Part shown: positions 45,883 through 55,922 of the stretch, one piece after another
Layout of the letters: each line of letters opens with the position of its first letter
How positions within the stretch are numbered: position 1 is the stretch's first letter
NCBI GenBank assembly: GCA_027484725.1
Contig: JAIXSK010000017.1
Coordinates: 372,001-436,000 of the forward strand
Direction of reading: 5' to 3'
Length of the DNA stretch: 64,000 bases
Origin: Flavobacterium sp.
Lineage (GTDB): Bacteria; Bacteroidota; Bacteroidia; Flavobacteriales; Flavobacteriaceae
The notes under the pieces: model-generated
What the model saw: only the letters and a program-made list of their open reading frames with translations
Databases searched by the model: none
What the model was told of the DNA's origin: nothing
Program-made: the position numbers and the translations under genes

Positions 45883-46558
45883 AATAATCGAGTTGTACAA
45901 ACTTCATGTATTTTACAATACGCCCTTTCTTTCGGTTGATGTAGGCTGATGAGTTGGTTGCTGAGAATTTTCTTGGGTTGGGCAGAATAGCTGCAATACC
46001 GGCTGCTTCTGTTTTGGTTAAATGCTCTGCAGGTTTTCGATACCAATATTGAGCGGCCGCTTCTGCGCCATACACTCCATCGCCCATTTCAATACTGTTG
46101 AGATAAACTTCCATGATGCGCTCTTTGCTCCAGAAAACTTCAATGAGCACTGTAAAATACGCTTCGAGTGCTTTTCTAAAATAACTCCGACCTTGCCAGA
46201 GGAACACGTTTTTGGCGGTTTGTTGTGAAATCGTACTGCCGCCTTTGAGTTTTTTACCTTTCTCGTTGTTTTTCATCGCCTTTTGAATCGCGTTGAAATC
46301 AAAACCGTGATGGTGTAAAAAATTTGCATCTTCACTAGCAATCACGGCTTTTTGCAGGTTTTTGGAAATGTGTTCAATTGGCACCCAATCATGACTGCAA
46401 ACCATGTCTTTTCCGTCGAATTTATTTTCAACAGCGCGCGTGATCATCAGGGGTGTAATTGGAATCGGCACCCATCTGAAAACAATTACCGACAAAATGG
46501 ACAACGCTATAAACCAAAGCGAAAATTTCCAAACAAAACGTATGATTTTCTTGATCAT
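45881..46558 (-). CDS. mtgA: Monofunctional peptidoglycan transglycosylase
   Basis: A 225-residue GT51 glycosyltransferase that polymerises lipid II into glycan strands at the inner membrane. It has an N-terminal membrane helix (about residues 10-30). The GT51 motifs include ASEDANFLHHHGFD with the catalytic glutamate near residue 77, GGSTISQQTAKN, and EVYLNSIEMGDGVYGAE. There is no transpeptidase domain. It is 3 bases downstream of the flavoenzyme gene on the minus strand. Confidence 0.92.
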   Translation of the reverse strand: MIKKIIRFVWKFSLWFIALSILSVIVFRWVPIPITPLMITRAVENKFDGKDMVCSHDWVPIEHISKNLQKAVIASEDANFLHHHGFDFNAIQKAMKNNEKGKKLKGGSTISQQTAKNVFLWQGRSYFRKALEAYFTVLIEVFWSKERIMEVYLNSIEMGDGVYGAEAAAQYWYRKPAEHLTKTEAAGIAAILPNPRKFSATNSSAYINRKKGRIVKYMKFVQLDY

Positions 46559-46561
46559 ATC

Positions 46562-47674
46562 TTACACTAATTCGGCAAGTTCCTGCCCGATTAAACTTCC
46601 TATAGCCACGCCCATTCCGCCCATACGAACGCCGCAATAAACATGTTCAGACAAACGCTCAACAATGGGTTTTTTGCTGGCGCCCATGCCCATAATGCCG
46701 CTCCATCGATGTTCAATCTTACAATCAGAATCTGGAAGAATTACCTCGCGCAAGAGCAATTCCAATCGGCTTTGAATTAATTCAGTTTGACGCAAATCTG
46801 TAGTAGTTTCTGCTTCAAAATCAAGATTGCGTCCGCCACCAAGCAAAATTCGGTTGCCCATATTTCTGAAATAGTAATATCCTTGCTCTAAATGAAAAGT
46901 TCCTTTGAGGTCTAAATCCGGAATCGGTTCGGTAATCAAAACCTGAGCGCGTGCCGGTTTTACGGCTTGACCAATGAGTTCAGATGCAAAGCCATTGGTA
47001 GCAAAAAGCAACTTTTTTGTCATAAAACTAAAATCACCCAAAACCACCGAAACACCATTAGAACTTTCATGATAAGCCGTTACTTTTTGGCTATTAAGCA
47101 TGAGAATGTTTTCAGAAATAGCTTTTTTGAGCAAAGTATGCATCATCATTCCGGTATCTATTTGTCCTTCAAACGGATTAAAAATCAAATATTCACAGGT
47201 GCCCTTGAAATTAAAACGATCAACTTCTTTGTGAAAAACCTCCGCTTTAAAAATAGGTTGCAATATTTCATTGACAAATCGCATCTTCTGTAACGCTTCT
47301 TCAAAAGCAGATGATTGGCTGTTTAAAAACATTTCATAGCCACCATACGGTTTGAAATCTATAGCTGCATCTGATAAGTTTTTTCTGAGCAACTGCAAGC
47401 CTTTCCAACGCTTTTGTACCAATTCAATCACTTCTTCTTCTGAATGTGTTTTTAAATCGTCTATGATTTCTGTCAAACTGCCAAAACAGGCAAATCCGGC
47501 GTTTTTGGTGCTCGCGCCTTCAGGCAACATGCCTTTTTCAAGCACGAGAATTTTACTGTCCGGGAATCGTTCGCGCAATTGTAAAGCCGCATGCAATCCG
47601 ACAATACCGCTGCCGACAATGGTATAATCAACCTTTGAAAACCATTTGTTTATTTCCCAATAACTTAAAAACAT
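46562..47674 (-). CDS. FAD-dependent oxidoreductase (DAO superfamily)
   Basis: A 370-residue FAD-dependent oxidoreductase of the D-amino-acid oxidase/glycine oxidase superfamily, which oxidises amines or amino acids. The GxGxxG fold is near residue 20 (YTIVGSGIVGLHAALQLRER), followed by EKGMLPEGASTKNAG. The C-terminal FAD motif is CGVRMGGMGVAIGSLIGQEL. The substrate is not known. It is the first gene of a pair with mtgA, separated by 3 bases. The longest frame starts at MFLSYWEINKW; a start nearer the Rossmann motif is possible. Confidence 0.83.
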   Translation of the reverse strand: MFLSYWEINKWFSKVDYTIVGSGIVGLHAALQLRERFPDSKILVLEKGMLPEGASTKNAGFACFGSLTEIIDDLKTHSEEEVIELVQKRWKGLQLLRKNLSDAAIDFKPYGGYEMFLNSQSSAFEEALQKMRFVNEILQPIFKAEVFHKEVDRFNFKGTCEYLIFNPFEGQIDTGMMMHTLLKKAISENILMLNSQKVTAYHESSNGVSVVLGDFSFMTKKLLFATNGFASELIGQAVKPARAQVLITEPIPDLDLKGTFHLEQGYYYFRNMGNRILLGGGRNLDFEAETTTDLRQTELIQSRLELLLREVILPDSDCKIEHRWSGIMGMGASKKPIVERLSEHVYCGVRMGGMGVAIGSLIGQELAELV

Positions 47675-47879
47675 AGTTGAAAATTTGTTTTGATAAAATT
47701 ATATGCAAAAGCTTCTTTTAGAGCGAATTCATTGAAAAGATATCAACGCTTTTTATACAAAATCAATTAATCTCAAAAAAATAACCGCAATTGTGCAGAG
47801 TTTACATATTTGATTGTAATTTTTTGTATTAATGTTGATAAATCATTGCTTTAGGATGAAATTAAATAAAATTAAATGA

Positions 47880-47887
47880 TACATTTG
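47880..47887 (+). promoter_or_regulatory. -7 box TACATTTG of the M12-type protease gene
   Basis: A TANNTTTG match followed by CCCG and A, giving a predicted start near 47892, 24 bases before the ATG. Confidence 0.62.
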
Positions 47888-47915
47888 CCCGATAACCCAA
47901 ACCTCAATTTAAATT

Positions 47916-50900
47916 ATGAAGACTAGATTACTTTCAATTGCCTTATTGGCAATGAGCAGCTTTTCTTTTGCCCAATCAGGAAAATCGCTCTGGAAAGTTA
48001 CCGCCCCGAAATCAGATGCAGTAACTTTTGCAAACAAACAATCCTTGAATCATCCACAATTGTTTGAGCTAGACATCCAACAACTCAAACAAAACCTTTC
48101 AAGCGCTCCCAAGCGTTTTATAAACAACGGGCCATCGAATTTAGTGGTTTCGTTTCCGAACACAGCCGGTGTGATGGAGCAATTCCGTGTGAAGGAATCT
48201 TCAAACATGGAGCCGGAATTAGCAGCCAAATATTCTGAAATCAAGTCGTACCTCGGAGAAAGTATAGACCAACCGGGTTCTACGATTTATTTTAGTGTTT
48301 CACCTCTTGGCTTGCAAACCATGGTACTCAGACCGAACAAATCAGCTGAGTTTATTGAGCCTTACACTACGGATTTAAAAACCTATAGCGTATACAACAA
48401 ATCTGACAAAATGCCGTCCCTAAATGGCTTTCAATGTCGTGTGATCGATGCAGTAACTGTTGGCGGAAGTACTGAGGCCGCTCGGCCGAATGCAGATGAT
48501 GCTCTTTTGAGAACTTATCGTTTGGCCATGTCGGTAACCGGAGAATACACTGCTTATTTTGGCGGAACCAAAGCTCTGGCACTTGCCGCCATCAACAACA
48601 CCATGACTCGTGTGAACGGCGTTTTTGAAAAAGATTTTGGTGCGCGCATGGTTCTAATCGCCAATACAGATACGGTGATTTACACCACTGCTTCTTCTGA
48701 TCCGTATTCTGCTGCTTCAACCGGAGCTGGCGGTGCCTGGAATCAAGAATTACAAACCACTTTAACCAACAATATCGGAAATGCCAACTACGACATTGGA
48801 CATTTATTCGGGGCTAGTGGAGGTGGCGGAAATGCAGGTTGCATTGGTTGTATTTGTGTGAATCCAACCACTTCTGTCCCACTCGGTAAAGGAAGTGGAT
48901 TTACCTCACCTGCCGACGGAATTCCTTCAGGAGACAACTTTGATATTGATTATGTAGCACATGAAATGGGTCACCAATTTGGTGCGAATCATACCTTTAC
49001 CCACAGCAATGAAGGCACGGGAGTTCAGATGGAACCAGGAAGCGGATCGACCATTATGGGTTATGCAGGTATTACTTCATTAGATGTGCAACCCCATTCA
49101 GATGCATATTTTCATGCGGTGAGCATCCAACAAGTTACCAACAACATCAAAGCAAAAACATGTTCTGTAAATACGGCCACCGGAAATTCAATCCCAACAG
49201 CCAACGCAGGTTTAGATTACACCATTCCTAAAAGCACTCCGTTCATGTTGACCGGTGCGGCTACAGACGCCAATGGCGATGTACTCACTTATGACTGGGA
49301 GCAAATGGATTCTCAAACCAATGCAACTGCGCCGAATGCCACCAAAACCAGCGGTGTGAACTTCCGTTCATATTCGCCCGTAACAACTCCAACAAGATAT
49401 TTCCCAAGAATGGCTTCAGTTCTTACAGGAGCCACAACTACAGCAGGTTCAGAAGTTACCGTTGAAGCTTTACCATCGGTTGCCAGAACTTTAAACTTCA
49501 GATTTACGGTTCGTGACAACAGAGCTGGTGGCGGTGGAAACAACAGCGACGACATGATTGTAACCGTCAATGCAACCGCAGGACCTTTTGCTGTTACGTC
49601 ACCTAATACAGCTGTTTCATATGTAGGCGGAAGTGCGCAAACCATCACTTGGAATGTAGCAGGAACAACTGCCAACAATGTAAACTGTGCTAATGTTGAT
49701 ATTTTATTGTCAACCGATGGTGGAAACACTTGGTCTACTTTATTGGCCGCCACACCAAATGATGGTACTGAAGCTGTCACCATTCCAAATACACCAGGAA
49801 CAACCAACCGAATCATGATCAAAGGAACCAACCATATTTTCTTTGATGTTTCGAACGCTAACTTTACGATTACTTCAGGGGTAACCGATACCGTTGCACC
49901 AACTGCGCCAACTTTGGCTGCTTCAGGAACCACCCAAACAGGAACTTCATTGTCTTGGTCTGGCGCTACTGATAACGTAGGTGTAACTAGTTATGATGTA
50001 TACAAAGATGGTGTTCTTTTAGGTTCAACTTCAGCAACTTCATACACAGTAAGCGGATTGACTGCTTCAACTACTTATGTATTCACCGTAAAAGCTAAAG
50101 ATGCGGCCGGAAATGCTTCTGCTGCCAGCAATGCAGTTAGTGTTACTACTTTGGCTCCTGTGGTTGACACTACCGCACCCACAGCACCAACTGCTTTAGC
50201 TGCCTCAGGAACTACGGCAACAACTACTAATTTGACTTGGACGGCCTCTACGGATAATGTAGGCGTAACCGGTTATGACGTATATCAAAATAGTGTTTTA
50301 AAAGCGACTGTAACCACTACTTCATACGCAGTAACTGGTTTGACTGCCGCTACAACTTATTCATTCTATGTGATTGCTAAAGATGCTGCAGGAAATGCTT
50401 CTTCTGCCAGCAACACTATTAGTGTGACAACCTTAACCGCTTCATTGGCGTATTGTGCTTCACAAGGCAATAGCACTGCGGATGAAAAAATTGGAAAAGT
50501 AGTTATCGGCACTATCAGCAATACTACAACCGGAACTGCGGGTTATGAAAACTTCACATCTCTAACTACAAATGTAAACAGAGGTAACGCCTACACAATT
50601 ACCATCACGCCAAGTTGGACTTCAAGTACTTATGCCGAAGGTTATGCGGTATTTGTAGATTACAACCAAGACGGTGATTTTGCTGATGCGGGCGAAACCG
50701 TTTGGACCAAAGCAGCTTCAACTACTACACCGGTGAGCGGTTCATTCACCATTCCTGCTACGGCAACTTTAGGTGCTACCAGAATGCGTGTTTCGATGAA
50801 ATACAATGCCGTACCTACTTCTTGTGAGGCTTTCTCATACGGACAAGTTGAAGACTACACTTTGAATATCCAAGCAGCAATTGTTGATACTACAGCTCCT

Positions 50901-51848
50901 TCAACACCAACTGCTTTGGCCGCTTCTGGTACAACTGCTACCACAACCAATTTGGCTTGGACTGCTTCAACGGACAATGTTGGAATTTCAGGATATGATG
51001 TATATCAAAATGGTGTTTACAAAGCTACATCGGCTACTAATTCATACGCTGTAACCGGATTGACTGCTGCCACAACTTACACTTTTTATGTGATTGCTAA
51101 AGATGCAGCAGGAAATGCCTCTGCCGCTAGCAATACCGTAAGTGTAACTACTTCAACGGCTACCGCTTCTTATTGTACTTCACAAGGCAACAGCACCGCT
51201 GATGAGAAAATCGGAAAAGTAGTTTTTGGGACCATCAACAACACTTCAACCGGAACTGCGGGTTACGAAAACTTTACAGCCCAATCAACCAATGCCGTAA
51301 GAGGTACTGCCTATACCATCACCATAACACCGAGCTGGACTTCAACCACTTATAATGAAGGTTATGCCGTGTTTATAGACTACAACCAAGATGGCGACTT
51401 TGCAGATGCAGGCGAAACAGTATGGACCAAAACAGCTTCTAAAACAACTCCGGTAAGCGGCTCAATCACCATTCCGGCAACTGCTTCTTTGGGGGCTACA
51501 AGAATGAGAGTTTCAATGAAGTATAATGCTGTACCAACAGCTTGTGAGGCATTTTCTTACGGACAAGTAGAAGATTATACAGTAAACATTACTTCGACTG
51601 CTAGAGAAGAGTCATCAAACAATACAATCACTTACACAATTTATCCAAACCCAGTAAACGGAGATGTCTTGAACATTACCCTAGAGGGAGACGCTTCTTA
51701 CAACATTTACAATATGTTGGGCCAACAAGTGTCTAAAGGAAATATCACCAACGGAACTATTGATGTTTCAAACATCAAAACCGGAAACTACTTGCTTGAA
51801 GTAACAGCCAACGGAGAAACCTCTGTAAAACGTTTTATCAAGCAATAA
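47916..51848 (+). CDS. Secreted reprolysin-like (M12) metalloprotease with Fn3, GEVED and T9SS domains
   Basis: A 1310-residue secreted metalloprotease. It has a signal peptide (MKTRLLSIALLAMSSFSFAQ), a prodomain to about 200, and a metzincin catalytic domain with HEMGHQFGANH near residue 349 (third zinc histidine present). A Pro/PKD-like segment runs at about 430-560. A fibronectin type III domain (659-745), a second (754-842), a GEVED domain (845-989), a third Fn3 (993-1082) and a second GEVED (1085-1229) follow. It closes with a T9SS type A sorting domain (YTIYPNPVNG ... KRFIKQ). It is predicted to be secreted and to act on extracellular protein. Its own promoter and terminator make it monocistronic. 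Confidence 0.92.
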   Translation: MKTRLLSIALLAMSSFSFAQSGKSLWKVTAPKSDAVTFANKQSLNHPQLFELDIQQLKQNLSSAPKRFINNGPSNLVVSFPNTAGVMEQFRVKESSNMEPELAAKYSEIKSYLGESIDQPGSTIYFSVSPLGLQTMVLRPNKSAEFIEPYTTDLKTYSVYNKSDKMPSLNGFQCRVIDAVTVGGSTEAARPNADDALLRTYRLAMSVTGEYTAYFGGTKALALAAINNTMTRVNGVFEKDFGARMVLIANTDTVIYTTASSDPYSAASTGAGGAWNQELQTTLTNNIGNANYDIGHLFGASGGGGNAGCIGCICVNPTTSVPLGKGSGFTSPADGIPSGDNFDIDYVAHEMGHQFGANHTFTHSNEGTGVQMEPGSGSTIMGYAGITSLDVQPHSDAYFHAVSIQQVTNNIKAKTCSVNTATGNSIPTANAGLDYTIPKSTPFMLTGAATDANGDVLTYDWEQMDSQTNATAPNATKTSGVNFRSYSPVTTPTRYFPRMASVLTGATTTAGSEVTVEALPSVARTLNFRFTVRDNRAGGGGNNSDDMIVTVNATAGPFAVTSPNTAVSYVGGSAQTITWNVAGTTANNVNCANVDILLSTDGGNTWSTLLAATPNDGTEAVTIPNTPGTTNRIMIKGTNHIFFDVSNANFTITSGVTDTVAPTAPTLAASGTTQTGTSLSWSGATDNVGVTSYDVYKDGVLLGSTSATSYTVSGLTASTTYVFTVKAKDAAGNASAASNAVSVTTLAPVVDTTAPTAPTALAASGTTATTTNLTWTASTDNVGVTGYDVYQNSVLKATVTTTSYAVTGLTAATTYSFYVIAKDAAGNASSASNTISVTTLTASLAYCASQGNSTADEKIGKVVIGTISNTTTGTAGYENFTSLTTNVNRGNAYTITITPSWTSSTYAEGYAVFVDYNQDGDFADAGETVWTKAASTTTPVSGSFTIPATATLGATRMRVSMKYNAVPTSCEAFSYGQVEDYTLNIQAAIVDTTAPSTPTALAASGTTATTTNLAWTASTDNVGISGYDVYQNGVYKATSATNSYAVTGLTAATTYTFYVIAKDAAGNASAASNTVSVTTSTATASYCTSQGNSTADEKIGKVVFGTINNTSTGTAGYENFTAQSTNAVRGTAYTITITPSWTSTTYNEGYAVFIDYNQDGDFADAGETVWTKTASKTTPVSGSITIPATASLGATRMRVSMKYNAVPTACEAFSYGQVEDYTVNITSTAREESSNNTITYTIYPNPVNGDVLNITLEGDASYNIYNMLGQQVSKGNITNGTIDVSNIKTGNYLLEVTANGETSVKRFIKQ
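50173..51598 (+). repeat. Tandem Fn3-GEVED duplication inside the M12-type protease gene
   Basis: The unit Fn3-GEVED occurs twice in a row (about 50175-50880 and 50893-51600). Phrases such as TDNVG, IAKDAAGNASSASNT and STADEKIGKV recur nearly unchanged in both copies, and codons are also often the same, which suggests a fairly recent in-frame duplication. Confidence 0.75.
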
Positions 51849-51867
51849 GCACATTAAAACAAACGTG

Positions 51868-51897
51868 AAAAAGCCATCTGTATAGATGGCTTTTTTA
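51868..51897 (+). terminator. Terminator after the M12-type protease gene
   Basis: AAAAAGCCATCT, a GTAT loop and AGATGGCTTTTTT form a perfect hairpin with T run, 20 bases after the stop. Confidence 0.92.
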
Positions 51898-51953
51898 TTT
51901 AGGCACGGACGAAAAATGTAGAAAAATTATCTCTTAAAGAAAATTAGAACAAT

Positions 51954-51985
51954 AAAAAAGCCTCACCGAAAGTGAGGCTTTTTTT
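51954..51985 (-). terminator. Terminator after accC
   Basis: AAAAAAGCCTCAC, a CGAAA loop and GTGAGGCTTTTTTT form a perfect hairpin directly next to the accC stop. Confidence 0.9.
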
Positions 51986-51986
51986 A

Positions 51987-53333
51987 TTATTCTGAACCTT
52001 TCATTTTAAAAGTTTCCATGAACTTTGTGGTGTAGTTACCGGCTACATAATCCGGCTCGTCCATGAGTTGTCTGTGAAAAGGAATTGTGGTTTTAACACC
52101 TTCAATATAAAACTCATCCAAAGCGCGCTTCATTTTATTGATAGCCTCTTCTCTAGTTTGCGCTGTTGTAATCAACTTGGCAATCATTGAATCATAATTC
52201 GGTGGAATCGTATAACCTGCATAAACATGGGTGTCTAAACGAACTCCGTGACCACCCGGCGCATGTAATACGGTGATTTTACCCGGCGAAGGACGAAAAT
52301 CGTTGTACGGATCTTCAGCATTGATACGACACTCAATAGAGTGCAATTGCGGCAAATAATTTTTACCTGAAATCGGCACGCCCGCAGCTACCAATATCTG
52401 TTCGCGAATCAAATCGTAGTCAATTACTTGTTCGGTAATCGGGTGCTCTACCTGAATACGCGTATTCATTTCCATAAAGTAGAAATTACGGTGTTTATCG
52501 ACCAAAAATTCTACTGTTCCGGCCCCTTCATACTGAATAAACTCTGCAGCTTTAACAGCAGCTTCACCCATACGTTGACGCAAATCATCGGTCATAAATG
52601 GCGAAGGTGTTTCTTCGGTTAATTTTTGGTGACGACGCTGTACCGAACAATCACGTTCAGATAAGTGACAAGCTTTACCATAAGCATCACCCACTACTTG
52701 AATCTCAATGTGGCGAGGCTCTTCGATGAGCTTTTCCATATACATGCCATCATTACCGAAGGCTGCAGCAGCTTCTTGTCGAGCGCTTTCCCAAGCTTTT
52801 TCAAGCTCATCTTCTTTCCAGATAGCGCGCATTCCTTTTCCACCACCACCGGCAGTAGCTTTCATCATGACCGGATATCCGATTTCTTTAGCTACTTTTT
52901 TGGCTTGCTCAAATGATTCTAAAATACCGTCTGAACCGGGAACACAAGGAACTCCGGCTTCTTTCATGGTTGCTTTGGCAGTTGCCTTATCGCCCATTTT
53001 TTCAATCATTTCTGGCGATGCGCCGATGAATTTGATACCGTGTTCTTGGCAAATTTTTGAAAACTTGGCGTTTTCAGAAAGAAATCCATAACCCGGATGA
53101 ATTGCATCAGCATTGGTAATCTCAGCCGCAGCGATGATGTTGGACATTTTTAAATAGGATAGATTGCTTGGTGGAGGGCCAATGCAAACGGCCTCATCAG
53201 CAAATTTAACGTGTAAACTCTCGGCATCTGCTGTTGAATATACCGCTACGGTTTTGATACCCATTTCGCGGCAGGTACGAATGACACGCAATGCGATTTC
53301 ACCACGATTGGCTATTAATACTTTTTTAAACAT
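51987..53333 (-). CDS. accC: Acetyl-CoA carboxylase, biotin carboxylase subunit
   Basis: A 448-residue ATP-grasp enzyme that carboxylates the biotin carried on AccB, the first half-reaction of acetyl-CoA carboxylase in fatty-acid synthesis. The ATP-binding loop GGGGKGMR is near residue 163, and the [14 protein letters not shown] motif near 288 holds catalytic residues. The start [20 protein letters not shown] is the family N-terminus. It is the last gene of the pdxA-DUF177-rpmF-fabH-accB-accC run. A 93-base gap with a large inverted repeat precedes it. Confidence 0.96.
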   Translation of the reverse strand: MFKKVLIANRGEIALRVIRTCREMGIKTVAVYSTADAESLHVKFADEAVCIGPPPSNLSYLKMSNIIAAAEITNADAIHPGYGFLSENAKFSKICQEHGIKFIGASPEMIEKMGDKATAKATMKEAGVPCVPGSDGILESFEQAKKVAKEIGYPVMMKATAGGGGKGMRAIWKEDELEKAWESARQEAAAAFGNDGMYMEKLIEEPRHIEIQVVGDAYGKACHLSERDCSVQRRHQKLTEETPSPFMTDDLRQRMGEAAVKAAEFIQYEGAGTVEFLVDKHRNFYFMEMNTRIQVEHPITEQVIDYDLIREQILVAAGVPISGKNYLPQLHSIECRINAEDPYNDFRPSPGKITVLHAPGGHGVRLDTHVYAGYTIPPNYDSMIAKLITTAQTREEAINKMKRALDEFYIEGVKTTIPFHRQLMDEPDYVAGNYTTKFMETFKMKGSE

Positions 53334-53356
53334 GTCTCTTAATTTGAAAATTAAAC

Positions 53357-53428
53357 AATTTGAAAATTTGAAAATGAAATGAAGTAGGCTAATATTTTGA
53401 AATTAGCACATCTTCAAATTTTCAAATT
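53357..53428. repeat. Large inverted repeat (cruciform) between accB and accC
   Basis: AATTTGAAAATTTGAA (53357-53372) pairs with TTCAAATTTTCAAATT (53413-53428), and a second hairpin, GCTAAT/ATTAGC, sits in the loop. The right arm includes the first two bases of the accB stop. A further AATTTGAAAATT lies at 53341. Confidence 0.75.
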
Positions 53429-53909
53429 AAGAAGGATCTACTAAGAATAGTGGTTGGTCAAACTCTACCGGAGACATATCATCTACCAATATTTTGACAA
53501 TTTTTCCGCTCACTTCAGATTCGATTTCGTTGAAAAGTTTCATGGCTTCAATCACACAAAGCACATCCCCTTTACCGACATTAGAACCTACCTCTACAAA
53601 CGGAGATTTATCTGGAGATGGTTTGCGATAAAACGTACCAATGATTGGAGATTTGATGGTTACATATTTTGAATTATCATCAGCAGCAGGAGCAATTGGA
53701 GCTGCAGCAGGAGCAATTGGAGCCGGGGCTACAGGAGCCTGAGGTAATGCTTGCGCAACAGGTGCTTGTTGTACATATGTAATTTCAGGTGCGTTCCCTT
53801 CTAAGGTAGTTCTGATGGTGATTTTAATATCGCCTGTTTCGAGTTTAACCTCTGCTACTCCTGAATTAGACACAAATTTAATCAGGTTTTGAATTTCTTT
53901 TAAATCCAT
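53427..53909 (-). CDS. accB: Acetyl-CoA carboxylase biotin carboxyl carrier protein
   Basis: A 160-residue biotin carboxyl carrier protein. An N-terminal helical part (to about residue 45) is followed by an Ala/Pro-rich flexible linker (about 48-82) and a C-terminal biotinyl domain. The biotinylated lysine is in EAMKLFNE near residue 125. It shuttles carboxyl between AccC and the carboxyltransferase. The gene order and spacing place it in the same operon as fabH (28 bases upstream) and accC. The stop codon lies at the base of the large stem between the two genes. Confidence 0.95.
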   Translation of the reverse strand: MDLKEIQNLIKFVSNSGVAEVKLETGDIKITIRTTLEGNAPEITYVQQAPVAQALPQAPVAPAPIAPAAAPIAPAADDNSKYVTIKSPIIGTFYRKPSPDKSPFVEVGSNVGKGDVLCVIEAMKLFNEIESEVSGKIVKILVDDMSPVEFDQPLFLVDPS

Positions 53910-53937
53910 GGTAATATTGGTTTTTAGTGTTTTAGTT

Positions 53938-54936
53938 CTATTTTGAATTGTAGGCCCATTTCAAGTAAACAGCGCCCCAGGTAAATCCGCCACCGAAAGC
54001 AGCAAATATGAGATTATCCCCTTTTTTGAGTTTGTGTTCAAAGTCATGCAACAATAACGGAAGCGTACCAGAAGTGGTATTCCCGTATCGCTCAATATTG
54101 ATGAGAACTTTACTTTCATCTAAGCCCATGCGCTCTGCCGTGGCATCGATAATGCGACGATTGGCTTGATGCGGAACCAACCAATTAACATCGTCTTTGG
54201 TCAAATGGTTGCGTTGCATGATTTTTTCACTTACATCGGCCATTCCGGTTACTGCATATTTGAAAACTGTTTTGCCGTCTTGAAAAACATAGTGTTGACG
54301 ATTCTCAACCGTTTCTTTTGAAGGAGGCAAGATAGATCCGCCTGCGTCAATTTTTAAGTATTCACGACCAATTCCGTCGCTTCTGAGGTATTCGTCTTGA
54401 AAACCCAATCCTTCGTGGTTGGGCTCAAACAAAACTGCACCGGCTCCGTCTCCGAAAATGATACAGGTAGCTCTGTCAGTGTAATCAATAATAGATGACA
54501 TTTTATCACCGCCAATAAGCAATACTTTTTTGTATCGCCCGGACTCTATATATGCAGAAGCGGCCGACATTCCGTATAAAAAACCGGAACAGGCCGCTTG
54601 AATATCAAATGCAAAGGCATTTATCGCGCCAATTTGTGTGGCTACATATACCGAGGTAGCTGCTACCGGCATATCGGGTGTGGTGGTCGAAACCAAAACC
54701 AAATCAATTTCAGCCGGGTTGATGCCGCTTTTTTGAATCAGATTTTCGGCTGCTTTGATACACATGTAGGAAGTGCCCAGCTTTTCACCTTTGAGGATTC
54801 TTCTTTCTTTGATACCGGTCCGTGAGGTAATCCATTCGTCATTAGTGTCTACCATGGTTTCCAAAATTTGGTTGGTAAGCACGTATTCAGGCAAATAGGC
54901 GCCAACAGCTGTAATAGCGGCCGTAATTTTATTCAT
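53938..54936 (-). CDS. fabH: Beta-ketoacyl-ACP synthase III
   Basis: A 332-residue KAS III that condenses acetyl-CoA (or a branched starter) with malonyl-ACP to start fatty-acid synthesis. Catalytic residues are visible: Cys in AACSGFLYG near 113, His in VPHQANRRI near 255 and Asn in [10 protein letters not shown] near 285. The start [16 protein letters not shown] is used; an in-frame GTG two codons upstream is the alternative. It lies between rpmF and accB in the conserved lipid operon. A terminator-like hairpin separates it from rpmF and may attenuate it. Confidence 0.95.
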   Translation of the reverse strand: MNKITAAITAVGAYLPEYVLTNQILETMVDTNDEWITSRTGIKERRILKGEKLGTSYMCIKAAENLIQKSGINPAEIDLVLVSTTTPDMPVAATSVYVATQIGAINAFAFDIQAACSGFLYGMSAASAYIESGRYKKVLLIGGDKMSSIIDYTDRATCIIFGDGAGAVLFEPNHEGLGFQDEYLRSDGIGREYLKIDAGGSILPPSKETVENRQHYVFQDGKTVFKYAVTGMADVSEKIMQRNHLTKDDVNWLVPHQANRRIIDATAERMGLDESKVLINIERYGNTTSGTLPLLLHDFEHKLKKGDNLIFAAFGGGFTWGAVYLKWAYNSK

Positions 54937-55046
54937 ATTCACTGATTTATTTACTAAATAGTCTGATTTAATAAAGGGTGGAAATTACAAAAAAATATAA
55001 AACCACCGTTTTTTTGAGCGGCTTATTTAACTGAAGTTACCCCCAA

Positions 55047-55076
55047 TAAAAAAACTCTCACATCAGGTGAGAGTTC
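55047..55076 (-). terminator. Terminator or attenuator between rpmF and fabH
   Basis: On the minus strand AACTCTCA and TGAGAGTT flank a 7-base loop and are followed by TTTTT. Because the operon continues, it may only reduce read-through into fabH. Confidence 0.75.
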
Positions 55077-55097
55077 GTAAACTTTTGTTGTAATGTA

Positions 55098-55295
55098 TTA
55101 GGCAACAGCTTCGATTGACTTATCAATCACTACCTGACCTCTGTAGTACATTTTACCTTCGTGCCAGTAAGCTCTGTGATACAAATGCGCTTCGCCAGTT
55201 ACCGGGCAAGTAGCAATTTGAGCAACCGTTGCTTTATAATGTGTTCTTCTTTTATCTCTTCTGGTTTTGGAGACTTTGCGCTTAGGATGTGCCAT
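55098..55295 (-). CDS. rpmF: 50S ribosomal protein L32
   Basis: A 65-residue ribosomal protein L32. The basic N-terminus ([20 protein letters not shown]) is typical. Zinc-type L32 proteins carry four cysteines, but only one cysteine (TCPVTG) remains here, so this is the zinc-free version. DUF177 protein, fabH and the acc genes are its neighbours, as in many bacteria, where rpmF is cotranscribed with fatty-acid genes. Confidence 0.95.
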   Translation of the reverse strand: MAHPKRKVSKTRRDKRRTHYKATVAQIATCPVTGEAHLYHRAYWHEGKMYYRGQVVIDKSIEAVA

Positions 55296-55304
55296 TTTAT
55301 TCTA

Positions 55305-55841
55305 TTATTTATCCGTTAATAGTTTCTTTAATTGATCCCATCTAGGGTCTGTTTCTGATTCTTTTTCTGGTTTGGGTTCGCCTACTGAAAGTGATTTTAG
55401 TTTTTCTAAGGCTTCTGACTGCAAACTGCCGTCTTTAACTCCGGGGTGTACTTTTTTTTGCGGAACTGACAAGACAATCATTTCATAAATGTATTGCTTG
55501 ACATCAAGCTGGTGTTCTCCGTGGGGCAAAATGAGCAATTCATCATTGTCATTGTTGAACTCTTCCCCAAACTTAACCACCAAATTTATTTTGCCTTTTA
55601 TCGGCAAATCAAAAGGTTCTCCGGTTAAGTCACAAAGTACATTTACAGTTCCTTGATGCTTAAAAATAAGCTCAAGAAGCGTGCTTTTCTTTTCTAAAAT
55701 CACTTGGACTTTAACTTGAACAGCGTCATATTCGTCAAAGTTAAAATCTTCAAAGAACGATTTCCCGATTTGAAATTCAAATTGATGTTTGCCCAACTTT
55801 AACCCCGCAAAAGGAATTAAGAACTCATCTAACTGCTTCAT
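55305..55841 (-). CDS. DUF177 (YceD-like) protein
   Basis: A 178-residue cytoplasmic protein of the YceD/DUF177 family, which in other bacteria sits next to rpmF and is linked to 23S rRNA or large-subunit processing; the exact role is not settled. The CDLTGEPFDLPI stretch near residue 72 and the C-terminal WDQLKKLL are family features. It lies 9 bases upstream of rpmF and is almost surely cotranscribed with it. Confidence 0.85.
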   Translation of the reverse strand: MKQLDEFLIPFAGLKLGKHQFEFQIGKSFFEDFNFDEYDAVQVKVQVILEKKSTLLELIFKHQGTVNVLCDLTGEPFDLPIKGKINLVVKFGEEFNNDNDELLILPHGEHQLDVKQYIYEMIVLSVPQKKVHPGVKDGSLQSEALEKLKSLSVGEPKPEKESETDPRWDQLKKLLTDK

Positions 55842-55922
55842 TTCAACAACAATTTGACCGAACGAATCGGGAGCGCAAAGATATAAAATAATTATACACT
55901 CAAAAGTCTTGGTGTGTTTTTT

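Noticed and set aside
49313-49933. A 206-codon minus-strand frame within the M12-type protease gene
   Set aside because: It is opposite a region of repetitive Thr/Ala/Gly codons and has no start context or family features.
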